NCBI GenBank assembly: GCA_037367405.1
Contig: JAZKJV010009615.1
Location: forward strand, 434,001-498,000
Source of the DNA: Ottelia alismoides
Lineage: Eukaryota > Streptophyta > Magnoliopsida > Alismatales > Hydrocharitaceae
Direction: 5' to 3'
Length of the DNA stretch: 64,000 bases
This document shows, piece after piece, positions 34,784 to 47,239 of this stretch. How positions within the stretch are numbered: position 1 is the stretch's first letter; the number at the start of each line of letters is the position of its first letter. The notes beneath the pieces were generated by a model. The model saw only the letters and a program-made list of their open reading frames with translations. It was not told the DNA's origin and made no database searches. The position numbers and the translations under genes are program-made.

Positions 34784-37700
34784 GAAGAAGTTGTACAAGG
34801 TGATCGATGTGGTCGGGATGGAGGGTGGGTCTGATCTGATATATCGTCAATGTCCTTGCTTTGTGTGAAATGGATGACCTCAACGTGCATTGTATGTTCT
34901 TTGGATGATTCTATATATGGTTTCAGTAATTGTCCATTCACTGAGAAAGGTTGTGCATCATCTTTCAGTTCAGCAATGTCCACACTTCCATTGGTATGCA
35001 CATCGATGACAACATAGGGACCCGTCCATTTCGATTTCAGTTTCCTATGAAAAATCTTTAATCGAGCATTAAACAACCATACTTCCTGCCCAGGGACAAA
35101 GGTTTTATCTCGAATGTGTCTATCATGCCATTTCTTGACCTTGTCCTTATAAATCACACTGTTGTCATATGCTCGGTTTCGGATTTCAATTAGCTCATTC
35201 AGATTTAGGTCTCGACATAATTTCCCAAGGTGACAACTCCAGTTCAACTTTTTGATTGCCCATTCAGATTTGTGAATTAGTTCTGCAGGAAGATGGCATG
35301 GCTTTCCATAGATCATCCTAAAAGGTGAAGTGCCGAGTGGTGTTTTATAAGCTGTCCTATAGGCCCAAAGAACTTGATCCAACAATGTTGACCAATCCTT
35401 CCTATCTGGACGAACCAACTTTTGAAGTATACTCTTCACTTCTCTATTAGAAACTTCTGTCATGCCATTAGATTGTGGATGATAAGGGTTGGCTATTCTA
35501 TGTTCAAATTTGTACTCCTTAGCCAAAGATCTCATTTCCCTGTTCACAAAGTGGCTACCTCCATCAGAAATCAAAACTTTTGGTATCCCGAACCTTGCAA
35601 TGATATTATCCTTGATAAACTTACAGACGGTTTTGCTGTCTGCCGTTCGGGTTGGAATAGCCTCTACCCATCTAGACAAATAATCAACCGCTAATAAGAT
35701 GTACTCAAATCTATTGCTATTGGGAAAGGGACCCATAAAATCAATCCCCCATGCATCAAAAACATCACAGAAAATCATTGGTTGCATAGGCATTTCGTCT
35801 CTATAACCAACGGTCCCTCCAATCCTTTGACAAATCGGGCAAGACCGTACAAAATCATTAGCATCACGAAATAAGGTCTGCCAGTAAAATCCACATTGGA
35901 GTACCTTGTGTGCGGTTCTCTTTCCCGAATGGTGCCCTTCAGCCTCGAGAGTGTGACAATGTGTGAGGACACTCTGGTATTCTTCCTGAGGAATACATCT
36001 TCTCCAGACACAATCCGCTCCTTCATAGAAAAGGAAAGGATCGCCCCAATGGTATTTTCTTGAATCCGACTTTAGTTTATCACTCATTTTCTTGGTCCAA
36101 CCAGAGGGAACCTTCTTGGAGACAAGATAGTTCACGATGTTGGAATACCATGGGGTTGAATCAATAGTGCAAACAGATTCGTCTGGAAAAGTCTCCTTAA
36201 TAGGTCCAGTATCAGGATAATCATTTTTCTCAATTCGGGAAAGGTGATCAGCAACAACATTCTTTATTCCAGGTTTATCTTTGATCTCCAAATTAAATTC
36301 CTGGATTAACAAGATCCACCTCAAAAGTCATGCCTTGGCATCTTTCTTATCCATGAGGTATCTAATTGCCGTATGATCCGTGAAAATTGTCACCTTGGAG
36401 CCCAATATATATGATCTGAATTTTTCAAGGGCCCAAACAACCGCGAGCATTTCCTTTTCAGTTACTGTATAATTTTTCTGTGCAGGATCCAATACTTTGC
36501 TCGCGTAGTGAATCGCATAAGGGATTCCATCCCGTCTTTGTCCAAGCACAGCTCCGACCGTAAAATCCGATGCATCAGTCATGATCTCAAAGGGAAGAGA
36601 CCAGTTAGGAGCTTGTAATATCGGCAATTCACATATTTTCTTTTTCAGGAGCTCGAAGGCCTCAAGACACTTGTGATTTACAATAAACTCGGTGTCTTTT
36701 CCTAAGAGCTCAGTCAGTGGGCGGGCGATCTTTGAAAAATCAGGGATAAACCTTTGATAAAATCCAACATGTCCTAGAAAAGACCGCACTGACTTGACGT
36801 TGGTTGGTGGCTCAAGTTTCTTGATCACATCCACCTTGGCAGGGTCGACCTCCATACCCTTTTTGGAGATGACATGCCCCAACACGATACCCTCAGTCAC
36901 CATAAAGTGACTCTTCTCCCAGGAGAGTACCAAATTAACTTCTCTGCATCTCTTGAGGACTCGGTCCAAGTGTGCTAAACATGTATCAAATGAATCACCA
37001 TGGACCGAGAAGTCATCCATGAACACTTCCAGGAAATCACCCACCATTTCGGCAAATACGGCAATCATGCACCGTTGAAATGTGCCAGGGGCATTACAAA
37101 GCCCAAATGGCATGCGCTTGAAAGCGTAGGTACCGAAGGGACATGTAAATGTGGTTTTTTCCTGATCCTCGGGAGCAATAGCTACCTGATTGTAGCCAGA
37201 GTACCCATCAAGAAAACAGAAGAATGCTTTCCCTGCAAGCCTCTCCAAGATTTTATCAATAAATGGCAGTGGAAAGTAATCTTTCTTGGTCGCAGCATTC
37301 AAGCGCTTGTAATCGACACAGACACGCCACGACGTGGGTACTCGGGTCGCGATCTCTACCCCCTCCTCGTTGGTGACCATCTGGATTCCCGACTTCTTCG
37401 GGATGACATGAAGGGGGGCCACCCACTTGGAGTCAGAAATGGGGTATATAAAACCTGCTTTGCACCACTTCTCGATCTCTTTTTTACCACTTCCCGAAGA
37501 TTGGGGTTTAATCTTCTCTGAAATTCACGGGAAGGCCTTGCGTTATCCTCGACATAAATTTGGTGCGAGCAGAGAGCAGGGTTGATTCCTACGAGATCTG
37601 ACACAGTCCAACCGATTGCTTTTCGATTTTGCTCAAGGACTTCAAGTAATCTGGATTCTTGTTCTAATGTCAATGATGAGCTAATGATCACAGGGAATTT

Positions 37701-38861
37701 GTTTTTGGGTCCTTTGAGAAATGCATACTTTAATGTGGGAGGGAGGGGTTTCAGCTCTGGCAGATCTATATCATCAATCAAATCTGGCTGAATATCTTTT
37801 AAGTCTGGGTTAGTGATTGTTGGTGGTGGATCATTCTGTGATATGCTAGCCACTGATCTTGAAAGAAAGTGAGTCGGATCACAAAAGTAGTGTGGTAATT
37901 CAGCCAAAGCCGCGTCCGACTCTTCATTGATTTTTTTCGAAGAGGATGGAATGGACCAATCCGAGAGGAGTTCTGTGTCGTCAAGATTGTACATATCCAG
38001 GTGTTCAGATTTGTCTGGCAATAGGTCACACACTGTATGGTGCATTGTTTCTTCTTCTGATGTGAGGGTATCCATGTGAAGATCTGGCAATTGGTCCCAA
38101 GGTCTGGTAGTGCTGATTAGATTACACTCAGAGGTTTCGGCATCCTCAGTGGTGGATTCAGAATCGGGTCTTTGCCATTTTGTTTGTCTCATTTCCAGAT
38201 CCACTTCTCCATCTAGGGAGCGGAATTTCATCATTCCAGTGCCGTAATCGAATACAGCCTTGGCGGTTCTTAAGAATGGTCTTCCCAAAATGATTTGCGA
38301 CTCTTTCCAATGGTTCGGGGTCTCCATGTCAAGGACAGTGAAGTCCACTTTGTATTCCGTACCCTCAACCATAATGATAACATTTTTTACTTCTCCTTTA
38401 GGTCTTTTAGTAGATTTGTCCGCGAATTGGAGTAAAGATAATGATTTCTGAAGAGGCCCTAACTCCAATCGGTAATATAAGGATAAGGGAAGAAGATTGA
38501 TGGAAGAACCATTGTCGAGAAGTGTGCGTGCGAATGCGATACCGCCAATGCGGTTTTCCACATAATGAGCACCCAGATCTCTTTTCTTCCTTGGTAAATG
38601 CTGGTTTCTCACGCATTTGGTAGTGGCCACTGTCAGAACATGAGTCTCCACAAATTGGTTTGTTTTCTTTGTGCGGGTCCGGGTGGGAGTACATTTCATT
38701 TTCAAATATTTCTGAAATGCAGGATTACTGGCCACATATTGATCAAAGGGTACCTTCACAGTTATGTTTTGTTGACAGAATTTTTCCATCACTGGGTCAC
38801 TCTGGATAGTTTTCTTTTGTCTTCCTTTCTTAAGAGCATGGGGAAAAGGAATGGAAGCATT
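34774..38861 (-). pseudogene. pol: Athila-2 pol (protease-RT-RNase H-integrase), few lesions
   Basis: The reading frame comes in three pieces. The first (38792-37356) carries IPFPHA, the protease site LLDNGSS and the start of RT. The second (37422-36328) carries RT from VAPLHVIPKKS through FLDGYSGYNQ and FMDDFSVHGD to RNase H (FTDHTAIRYL). The third (36324-34774) carries the end of RNase H and integrase with HHSGKRTA, CPICQ, GIDFMGPFP, SDGGSHF and an intact third acidic residue (NGMTE). Lesions are a TGA at 38862-38864 at the gag/pol junction, a -1 shift at a T6 run (37480-37485) and a TGA at 36328-36330, probably from CGA. Catalytic residues of all three enzymes are present. The two stop-type lesions need not be programmed, since Athila-1 does not share them. 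Confidence 0.94.
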
Positions 38862-40994
38862 TCAGACAGGAGAAAGAGATCCAGAATCATAAATAAGAGC
38901 ATCTTTATTGAATTTGGAGTTCTTATTACAATCATAATGTTTTGGATCATAATTATGTTGATGAAATGGTGACAAAGGTATTTTTGCAGCAACGAGAGGT
39001 TCAAGGTCCTCTGTGGTCTCCATAGATGCTTTTCCCTTCCTTTGGGCAGAAATCCTCGGGCGTCTTTCGTCTTCATCCTCAGAAGCATCCTCCGGTTGAT
39101 CTTCTGAGTCATGATGGTCAGCTTCCCTTGCCCGGTTAGGTACGACCACGGTCCTTCCGCTCCTGAGGGACATGACATTGATATTGTTAAACGAAAGGGT
39201 CTCGTATTTAGATGTGGAAAAGTCTGAGTAATATACCTGATTGTTGTGTTGAGATGATTGAGGTTTGTTCAAGCTATTGGGGTTAGCTTGAACTTGAGCA
39301 GGAATGGCTGTAACATGGGCTGTTTGTTCTTCCTTCCAACGGGATAGACGATTAACATCTACCCGTAGGTCGTACAGTTCATTCCGGAAGCTGCGAATTT
39401 CCTCCAGCATTTGTCTTTGGATATCAATCGGGTCTTCTGGAGGTTTGGATGATCGAGATGCTTGATTTGGAGCTTGATATTGTTGACGATGTTGTTGAGG
39501 TTGGTTCTGACAGTCGTGTGGCTGCTGCTGCCTTGAGGGCTGATTGTGTTGTGGAGCGGCATTGTAGGAGTTGGGTGGACGCTGATATTGCTGACGGTCC
39601 CCCAGATTACCCTGTCGGGTATTATCCTGTGTGTACCAGATGCCGTTTATCTCGAAAGTCAGAGGCGGGGCTTCTATGACTGTCTCAGCTGGAGGAGGTG
39701 ACTGCTGGAAAGGTTGGACGTAGGATTGGTCCTGAGTCCATGGTTGCGGTTGTCCAGAGCCTGGCTGCTCTTGGACATGATGCACATGATAGATTGGGAC
39801 CGTAGGAGCAGTAGGCATCCCGATCTTGGACACCTTCTCAGTGAGTTCCTCCATTTGTTTTGGAAATTGAGAGAGTCGGTTGTCGATGTCGTTCACCCTT
39901 TTATCCACAACTGTTAATTTGTCAGTGATGATGTTCATGTTGGGCAGCAAGTCCTCTGCTATTTCTGCGACCGTTTGTTTCCCTCCTTTGGCTTGATAGT
40001 TGTTCAGTGAATCGGTGTAAGATCTACTAGCAATTTGTGAACGGCTAGTCTCCGCCATTTGCTCCAGTATCTTCCAGACGGTATCAGCTCCTCGGGATGT
40101 GTAGTTTCCTCCACAGGCAGCGCTGACTAGACCCTGAGTCCCGTGGTTAAGGCCAGAATAGAGGGATTGAACCAGGATGTTATTATCTAGGTCATGGCAT
40201 GGACATTTCTGCAGCAGATCTTTGAATCTATCCCATGCATCACAAAGTGGTTCATTTGGCATCTGAGAGAAGCTAGTGATGCGAGTCCTCATTTGATTGG
40301 TTCGACTCAAGGGGTAGAATTTTTTTAAGAAGAGGTTCTTGAACCTATCATAGGTGGTCACAGTCACTCCCAAATTTTTCACCCAGTAATCTGCCTTACC
40401 CTTCAAGGCGAAAGGTAATGCAGTGAGACGGATATAGTCTTGGCTGACTTGTGGGTGCCTCTGATTAGAACAGATTAGCTCCAAATCACGCAGGAATTCA
40501 TAGGGTTCTTCATTCGAATTACCATGAAATTGTGGTAATTGATTTATGAAGTGTGGCTTCAGTTCATGGTGAACCTCAGGTTGAGGTGGCTGTAAGTAAT
40601 TTATGACCCTATATTGCCCGGGATTATATGCAGCCTCCATTGGTGGTTCTTCCTCTACATTCATTCTTTCCAATTGTTCCCTCATCAAATTTTGCTGCTG
40701 CTCAGATGCAGCAAGTCTTGCGAGAATCATTTGCATCGGATCTTCATTTTGGTCATCTTCAGGATTGGTCTTCTTTGGAGGCATTTTTTGTGAAGTCTTC
40801 TTTTCACCTTCAGATTGTGAAAAATAGGAGTCAATAGTTTGAAGAGAATTATAAGATGAAAAGTCCAAGGGAAGGTGTCCCTGAACCCAAGGTGGTTCTG
40901 AGTAAGAGTGGTTTAGATCATTTGAGATTGGAAAGTTTGTGGTAGTCAGAAAGGGGTTTGCTGAGTCCGAACAGAAATTACCACAATTTTCCAT
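38862..40994 (-). CDS. gag: Athila-2 gag (710 codons, intact frame)
   Basis: This is a retrotransposon gag polyprotein starting at Met 40994. The N-terminal ~60 residues are variable. A charged region follows, then the gag core: ADYWVKNLG, KKFYPLSRTNQMRTRI, RFKDLLQKCPCHD, VWKILEQMAE. Next come a coiled-coil-like stretch with repeated LxxVDKRVND heptads, a Gln/Pro-rich linker, IPAQVQANPNS and the Athila motif SLRSGR. It ends at TGA 38862-38864, just before IPFPHA, in the same frame as the protease. The product of this copy would therefore be gag alone. There is no CCHC knuckle. An earlier Met is unlikely because the leader precedes it. Confidence 0.93.
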   Translation of the reverse strand: MENCGNFCSDSANPFLTTTNFPISNDLNHSYSEPPWVQGHLPLDFSSYNSLQTIDSYFSQSEGEKKTSQKMPPKKTNPEDDQNEDPMQMILARLAASEQQQNLMREQLERMNVEEEPPMEAAYNPGQYRVINYLQPPQPEVHHELKPHFINQLPQFHGNSNEEPYEFLRDLELICSNQRHPQVSQDYIRLTALPFALKGKADYWVKNLGVTVTTYDRFKNLFLKKFYPLSRTNQMRTRITSFSQMPNEPLCDAWDRFKDLLQKCPCHDLDNNILVQSLYSGLNHGTQGLVSAACGGNYTSRGADTVWKILEQMAETSRSQIASRSYTDSLNNYQAKGGKQTVAEIAEDLLPNMNIITDKLTVVDKRVNDIDNRLSQFPKQMEELTEKVSKIGMPTAPTVPIYHVHHVQEQPGSGQPQPWTQDQSYVQPFQQSPPPAETVIEAPPLTFEINGIWYTQDNTRQGNLGDRQQYQRPPNSYNAAPQHNQPSRQQQPHDCQNQPQQHRQQYQAPNQASRSSKPPEDPIDIQRQMLEEIRSFRNELYDLRVDVNRLSRWKEEQTAHVTAIPAQVQANPNSLNKPQSSQHNNQVYYSDFSTSKYETLSFNNINVMSLRSGRTVVVPNRAREADHHDSEDQPEDASEDEDERRPRISAQRKGKASMETTEDLEPLVAAKIPLSPFHQHNYDPKHYDCNKNSKFNKDALIYDSGSLSPV

Positions 40995-42107
40995 TCTTGA
41001 ATTTGATCAAATCAAACACAATACAAAAATCTTTTTCACCAACTCACACAGTGAAGGTCGTAAGAGTTCGACCAATTTTCTTGTCAATTTTAAAAGGTGA
41101 AAAGACAATCTTGTTAGCGAGATGAAATTTTGGATTTGGGCTCTAGCCTTAAGTGTCGTCTCTCGCTCACTCAGAAAAATAGAACAACCAAGGTCGGGGT
41201 TACTCTCCCGCAAAAATTCTTGATTTTATGGGTTATTTGAGATCAGATATATTTAGCAGTCCCGATTTTAATGAGGTGATCACTGAAAAATTAGATGAGC
41301 ACAAATACACGTCTACCGTCTAGTCTCAATTTCCTTTAAAGTTATGTTATAAAACAAGAGAGAGGAATTCGGGAAAAGCCGATGCATGCGGAAAACTATA
41401 ATGAATGCTCAGTTAGAAGACTTACAGTGAATCCTCGCAATCTCCATGTGGGATGCTAGACAGAATTTAAAAATTATTCTATATGATGTGCAAACCGATG
41501 GAAAAACCGCACCTAAGCAGAAAGTTCTATTAGCGGGAAGAATTGATTTAAATTTGGCTAAGTTGAACGATCTATGTGCGTCTCAATTAAAGTGCAGTGT
41601 GGTTTAAGATCCTACGAGCACAAGCAAAAATATAAATTCTCTGAGAGCCGTATGTGCAGGTCTATCCTAATCGCCACTCAAGTCGGGCCCCACCCTCGCC
41701 GGAGAGTGAAACAGGCCACGACACACCACAGAATAAAGTCAGAGGTCTTTCTACACACGCGAGAGTCCAAACGGACACCGCTGTAAAATTACAAAAATTT
41801 AAAAATTGCAAGAATTAAAAACCTAGACTCTATGCTCTCTCACGACTCGACTCGATCTTAAATTAATTGCGGTTTTTGCAAGAGTCAGTGAAGTTGCGTC
41901 GGTTATTGAAAACCGCTCCATGTACAAGGTACCTCGCAAAAAAATAAGAGAGAAAATGTAAGAGAGTGACTCAAAAATATATGAAAAATAAAGGCTGAAA
42001 ATAAATTGCAGGAAAATGAAATTTACAATGAAAAATTCGGGGGTCAGACTACCCGAATGCGGAAAACCGAATGAAAAATTTTTAGACAAAAATCTAAGTC
42101 GTTTGCC
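40995..42107 (-). other. Athila-2 5' leader
   Basis: These 1.1 kb lie between the primer site and gag and have no credible ORF. Two blocks are shared with the Athila-1 leader: 41010-41070 and 41406-41434. The second contains GTAAGT on the sense strand. Confidence 0.78.
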
Positions 42108-42125
42108 TCCCCGGCAACGGTGCCA
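42108..42125 (-). other. Primer binding site, tRNA-Asp (one mismatch)
   Basis: The plus strand reads TCCCCGGCAACGGTGCCA, which differs from the Athila-1 site by one T for C. It lies 2 bp from the LTR start at 42128. Confidence 0.9.
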
Positions 42126-42127
42126 TC

Positions 42128-45100
42128 TGACGAATCCGAAAATGCCGGTTTTAAAAAGTTGTTTTTATCGTGTCGTGCGTTGTAGACGGCAATCGGAAAC
42201 GGTCAAGAAAATACCACAAATAAGTTATTCAATTTTTACTCTCATGGTTTTATGTTTGTTTTACTTGGGCAAGTCCCAAGGTCGATCACAAGGAGGCAAA
42301 GGAACAACCTAGAATTAAGTCTATCAAAGTTCGTGTTCGGTTTTCGAGACGGTTTTTTTTTGGAATTTTTCAATATATTAGGGGGTGCACATGCAAATTC
42401 GGCCTATTCTGGGGACTAAAATGTGAATTAAGTCCAAACGAAGTCCGAAAAATACGAAACTTGGCCGAGATGTAAAATATGATGAAATGTATGCACTGTA
42501 TTTTTTTTGGAATTTTTGGATGCAATATGAATTTTTTAAGGATTTTTAAATGCAAACAGAATGATTTTCAATATTTATTTATAATAAATATTAAACCTAC
42601 TTATTTTCAAGAAATAAAATTATCTAAGATCTATCACTAGGTGATGGATCTCAGAAAAATCCTAAACCTCGAAAATATGGGGTTTAATACCTATTAAAAG
42701 TTAAATACTAAAAGATGCAAGATGATTTTTATAGAGCAAATTACGCATGCAAATTTTATTCTTTTTGGGCATGATGTTAAGAACAAGTAACTCTACAATA
42801 CGTGATTTTTCGAGAATTTTTAGAGCAACGGTTAATCAACTATCAATTTCAGAGCAAGAAATGGGTAAGATATGCAAATTTCCACAGAATAATTATTTAT
42901 TAATTAACCATCAATCATAAAATTTCCCACAACATGTCGAAGTGTAGAGAATCAATTAACAAACATCATGCAATTTTTGGATTAAGAAAATAATTAAAGA
43001 GAAGGTCCAAAATCACGAGGGAACACAGGGGTACATATGCAATATAACTCAAGAAATAAAAATGCAAAGGGGGACTTGTTTGTAGTTACCTAAACTGGGG
43101 GGGTTTCTTCTGCAATTTTGCCAGAGGAGCACGTGCATAGCACGTGCCCTCTGGGCAGTGGACTGGAATGCAAATATGAAGGAATCCCGGGCCTTTCTGT
43201 AAAATCTCCAAGTTGTCACGTGCAGCGCACGTGCTCCTTAGGCGGTTGGACACGTGCGCAAATAGAGGGCTCTTCAGGGGCCTGTATGCAAATGACCCAC
43301 GCGGTCACATGCCCCGCACGTGACCCGTAGCGATGAGCGGTCCCCCCTGTCCACGTGCAAGGCGCGTGGCGGGGGTCTCGGGTCGGACCCGGCGGAGATG
43401 GGCGAGGCGGCGTAGGGGCAGAGGGGCAGAGGGGCAGCTCCGATGAGGTTCCTGGAGCTTCGCTGGTGGCGTGGTGAAGCGGAGATGGAGCTCCGGGGGG
43501 CGGAGATGGAGCCGAGGGCTACGATGGCCGACACACGGCCGTGGGACGTTGATGGCGCAGCAGCAGAGCACCGGTGAAGGTGCGGCTTCTGGCTGAAGCA
43601 GTGGAGAAGACGAAGCCCCAGGGCCGACACACGGCCGACGGTCATCGAGGAAGAAGACGATGGCGGAGGAGTGGTCCTACGGCGCGGTGGCGATGGCGGA
43701 GTCGACGAGGCGGAGCGGGGTTGCGGTGGCGGAGGAATATGGTGCTCGGTAGAGTTTGCGTGACGACGAAGAAGAATAGAGAGAGGGAAGGAAAGGGAGA
43801 GAGAGAGGGATAACCTGAGATGGGGGCTCGACGGCGTTGGGCGACCGGAGCGAGCAACTTGCTCGGGGCGGAGCTGCGACGAGGAGTTGGAGTCCTCGGA
43901 TCACGCCGGTGGAGGCCTCACGGTTGTCACGCCCGGAGACGAAGAGCTTCGATGAAGATCGGCGGATGGGTTCCTTGGGTCGCGATGTCTGTGGCTTTAT
44001 AGGGTTGGAGGGCATCGCCGGCGAAGGAAGGAGATCGCGGGGATTGATTGAGATTCGATGGAGATGCGCGGGGAGGCGGCGTGAGATGATGGGGAGAAGC
44101 GGATCGGAGATGGGGATCCGATTGGAGGAGATTGGCGGGATTCGCGGTGAGCTTGCGGGGTCGGCGGCGGCGCCATATTTGGGAAAGGGGTGCGAAGGAG
44201 GAAGACGAGCCCTGACCGTCCGATCGGCCGAGATCGGGCGGCCAGAAAGGCTCTACGTGGGGGGTCAAAGGGGTAGCAGGCGAGGCACGTGCGTGGCGCG
44301 TGCCTGGGAGGCACGTGCCTCGCACGTGCGGTTTTAATTTTAATTTTTTTTAATAAAACGAATATATAATATAGCCAAAAACGGCTGACACGTGGCGGCA
44401 CCAGGTGCGGCCACGTGTCAGCACCAGAAAATTCCGAAAATAAAACATTTGAAAAATCGATAAAAAATAGTAAACGACCTCGGATCGAAAAAGTTTATTC
44501 ACAAAAGTTGCTCGTCTCAATGAGATCTACAACTTTCATAAAGACATCAAAACCAAAATCGATCATTTGCAAAAAGTGAAATTTTGGGGTATCCTATGTA
44601 CATAGAATACCTTAATTTTGGGGTTTTGTATTTTTTATGTCATTTTTAAAACAGATAAAAATCCGGAAAAATTACGGTAAAACCAAAGATAAATAAAGAT
44701 ACATTAATCTATTTTTTTTTGGATTTTTATTAATCAACAAAATATGTACATAAAATATTAGGTCAAAAACAGCTAAAATATACAATGTACATAAGAGGCC
44801 CAAGACCCAACTTTCACATATGAGCTCCGATTCACTTGAACTTGGTCTTGTTTTGAAGGTAATTGAATGTACATTAGTTCAAAAGTGAGCAGGATTAAAT
44901 CGGACACTGGATGAAGAAGATATGGGTCTTTTAGTTCGAAAAATCCTGAAATTAGGGTTTGGGTTTTTGGTCCACTTATTTGGGTTAGTTATTTTTTTGT
45001 ATTTTTCCTTTATTCTTGTTAGTGATATGTACACAGTGGAAGTGGTTTTGAGTTATTCGGAGTTAGCATGAATGAGTTAAAAATCCGGGAAGTTAGGCTA

Positions 45101-45284
45101 TTTACAGGTCATTTTGCCTTGGATTTTTGGCTTCTTATTTTATGCAGATTTTTGTGCTAAAATGTCATTCTTATGGAAACATGCATGAATGCTAATTATG
45201 CAAAATAAATGCAAGAATGCTGTTGATTTTTAGGTATTTGAGCTTAATAAATGAGATTTAGAGTGATGAATACGAGATTCATCA
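42128..45284 (-). repeat. Athila-2 5' LTR
   Basis: This 3157-bp LTR is ~98% identical to 29941-33090. It contains the same GC island (~43118-44335), TATA box (~43994-44005) and paired G-boxes. The degraded pair seen as CGCATG in the left copy is CGCGTG here (~44297). It is followed by ATTAT and then by a second copy of its own last 27 bases. Confidence 0.95.
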
Positions 45285-45379
45285 ATTATGTGTCCAACTG
45301 CAAGTACAATATCTGGATCATGAATCCAATCCATGATATTTTACTGGTTAGAGTGATGAATACGAGATTCATCAATTAT
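45258..45379. repeat. 32-bp direct repeat spanning the Athila-2 border
   Basis: The last 27 bp of the LTR plus the ATTAT duplication (45258-45289) recur exactly at 45348-45379, 90 bp away. The repeated block contains the palindrome TGATGAAT..ATTCATCA. The 58 bp between (45290-45347) read as flanking copia-B DNA. Confidence 0.9.
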
Positions 45380-47223
45380 TTATTGAGTATAAAATTGAGT
45401 GGGTTTAATGAAGGATTATCTGAAATAAAAAATTTGCATAAGTGTATATATTTATATATATACATATTTACTTTGATTTAGGAGTTTTTATATCAAAGTT
45501 GTCTTGCCTTGTCAACACTAAAAGTTCATTCCCTTAATCACTTTCAATGTAAGAGATATACTTACCATTATATCTCAAGCAAGATCTAGGATCTCCTTCC
45601 TTATCTTTGTTACATCCCAATAATATGTGAACCTGTAACTCGGATAAAAAGAAGCGGGAACACATTCCGCCTTGCAAGTCCAACTTACATCTCCCAATTC
45701 GGTCTTTAACATCCAGGCCCACCACCCCTAAGGTGATGTTGACCCGTCATTAATTGAACCAACCGTCAACAAGCTTAATACTCTCTATACACAATCCAAT
45801 ATCGCCTCAGTAATATGAGGACCCGATATTGGGGTCACTAAGTATACAACCATACTCTTTCGAAAAGCGAAGAGCCTGATCCAAATGGATTGTATGCAGG
45901 AGCTGTCACTTCGGACAGGTGTCTCCTACATACAATATCTGAAGACGGAACGCTTCGCCTTGATGGGAGACCATGGATGCCACTTATATAATCCTCCATA
46001 TCATATTCAAATTCTAATTAATCATTATGAATCATATTCATTACGGTTAATTCTTCCAAGGGAAATAACACATCTATTAATAATATAGTGTCTTAATTTT
46101 AATTGGATTCCAATTAATATAATCATATAAAATTAATGATCCAATTAATATCCAACAAACATTCTTAGTTGTTACTTGAATTATGGTGCTATCTCAAATA
46201 CGTATTATTTGAATTTTAATAATTAGAAATACATCATGATTTCTTAAGCAGTATACCAACCCTACCTGTTGTCATGGACAGTACCGACGGGAGTGGGACA
46301 GACCGCACACGGTGCAACCTGCTACCCCAATGCTCCCCGACTAGACACCATATCCGCCTCGGGAAAGGATAATGCAAAATAGATCACTTTGTACTTGAGA
46401 TGATCATCGGTTTTTCAACCGAAGTTATACCATATAATATTCATCAAAAACATTTTGATAATATTATAAGGAGATTTTCTAAACAAATCCCTAATCCTAT
46501 TCAAACAAGAAGGCTTTGCATGTAAAAGTTGTCCTACAACCATTGTGTGATAAACTAAAGTTTTCATGAAAAACAATATTTGTTGGTGATTTCATATTAA
46601 CAAATTGTGATCAAGATCAACTATCTTATCATTTTGGTTAATGCGATGTCATTCAAGGAAAAATTATCATATTTAAATAATTCACAAATATTTATCAATA
46701 ATCATTTCAGAAAATTAACAAATAATTTTCATTAATTTATTTGAATGACAATCACAAGGTTTATGATCAAGTTTGCTAATTTTCAACAGTGATCCCTATT
46801 CACTAAAATCAACATAACTCGATCAATTTAAATCTAATGAATGCAAACTAAATTTATTTTGTACACCAATTTGATTTAAAACAGAATCCAAGATATAGTT
46901 ATATATTTCCAGGTATTTAGGACATGTAATTAACTCTTTAATTACATCACTAATCGCCATCCCCGAAACAATGGACATATGGTTATTAAAAACATCATAA
47001 CTTGAGTTATCAGATTCCAAATGACACAAACTCAAATCCTACTGTTTTCTTAATTAATGAGGAACATTATACACTTTAAAATTTCATTTTTAAACATTTT
47101 AAACAGGATCGAAATTTTATCACAAATAGGGCTGCGAAAAATTGAAATGCTAAAATCTCCACGAACCCTAACGAGCCTAAATCTTCGTAGGTTCATGGAT
47201 CTATTCCAAAACCTTCGAAAACC
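45290..47223 (-). other. copia-B internal region, 5' part
   Basis: This is the start of the copia-B interior, between its primer site and the point where Athila-2 entered. I cannot recognise gag. A 70-codon open stretch (46823-47035) has no known motif. The region 45480-46100 is less AT-rich than its surroundings, and I see no feature in it. It may be a leader, a lost gag or a foreign fragment. Confidence 0.6.
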
Positions 47224-47237
47224 TGGCTCTGATACCA
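47224..47237 (-). other. Primer binding site, initiator tRNA-Met
   Basis: The minus strand reads TGGTATCAGAGCCA, the standard Ty1/copia primer site, 2 bp from the LTR edge at 47240. It fixes the minus orientation of copia-B. Confidence 0.94.
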
Positions 47238-47239
47238 CT

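Larger units (their letters stand above)
29936..45289 (-). mobile_element. Athila-2: complete Athila-type LTR retrotransposon
   Basis: The element spans 29941-45284 (15,344 bp) and is flanked by the 5-bp target duplication ATTAT at 29936-29940 and 45285-45289. Order on the minus strand: 5' LTR, primer site, leader, gag-pol, hairpin array, 3' non-coding region, polypurine tract, 3' LTR. The LTRs are ~98% identical by eye, the closest pair in the window, so it is a young insertion. It belongs to the same clade as Athila-1, but its LTRs are unrelated in sequence except at the termini. Confidence 0.96.

Noticed and set aside
38862..38864. Programmed stop readthrough at the Athila-2 gag/pol junction
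   Set aside because: Athila-1 has sense codons at the equivalent place, so a single copy with TGA is not enough.
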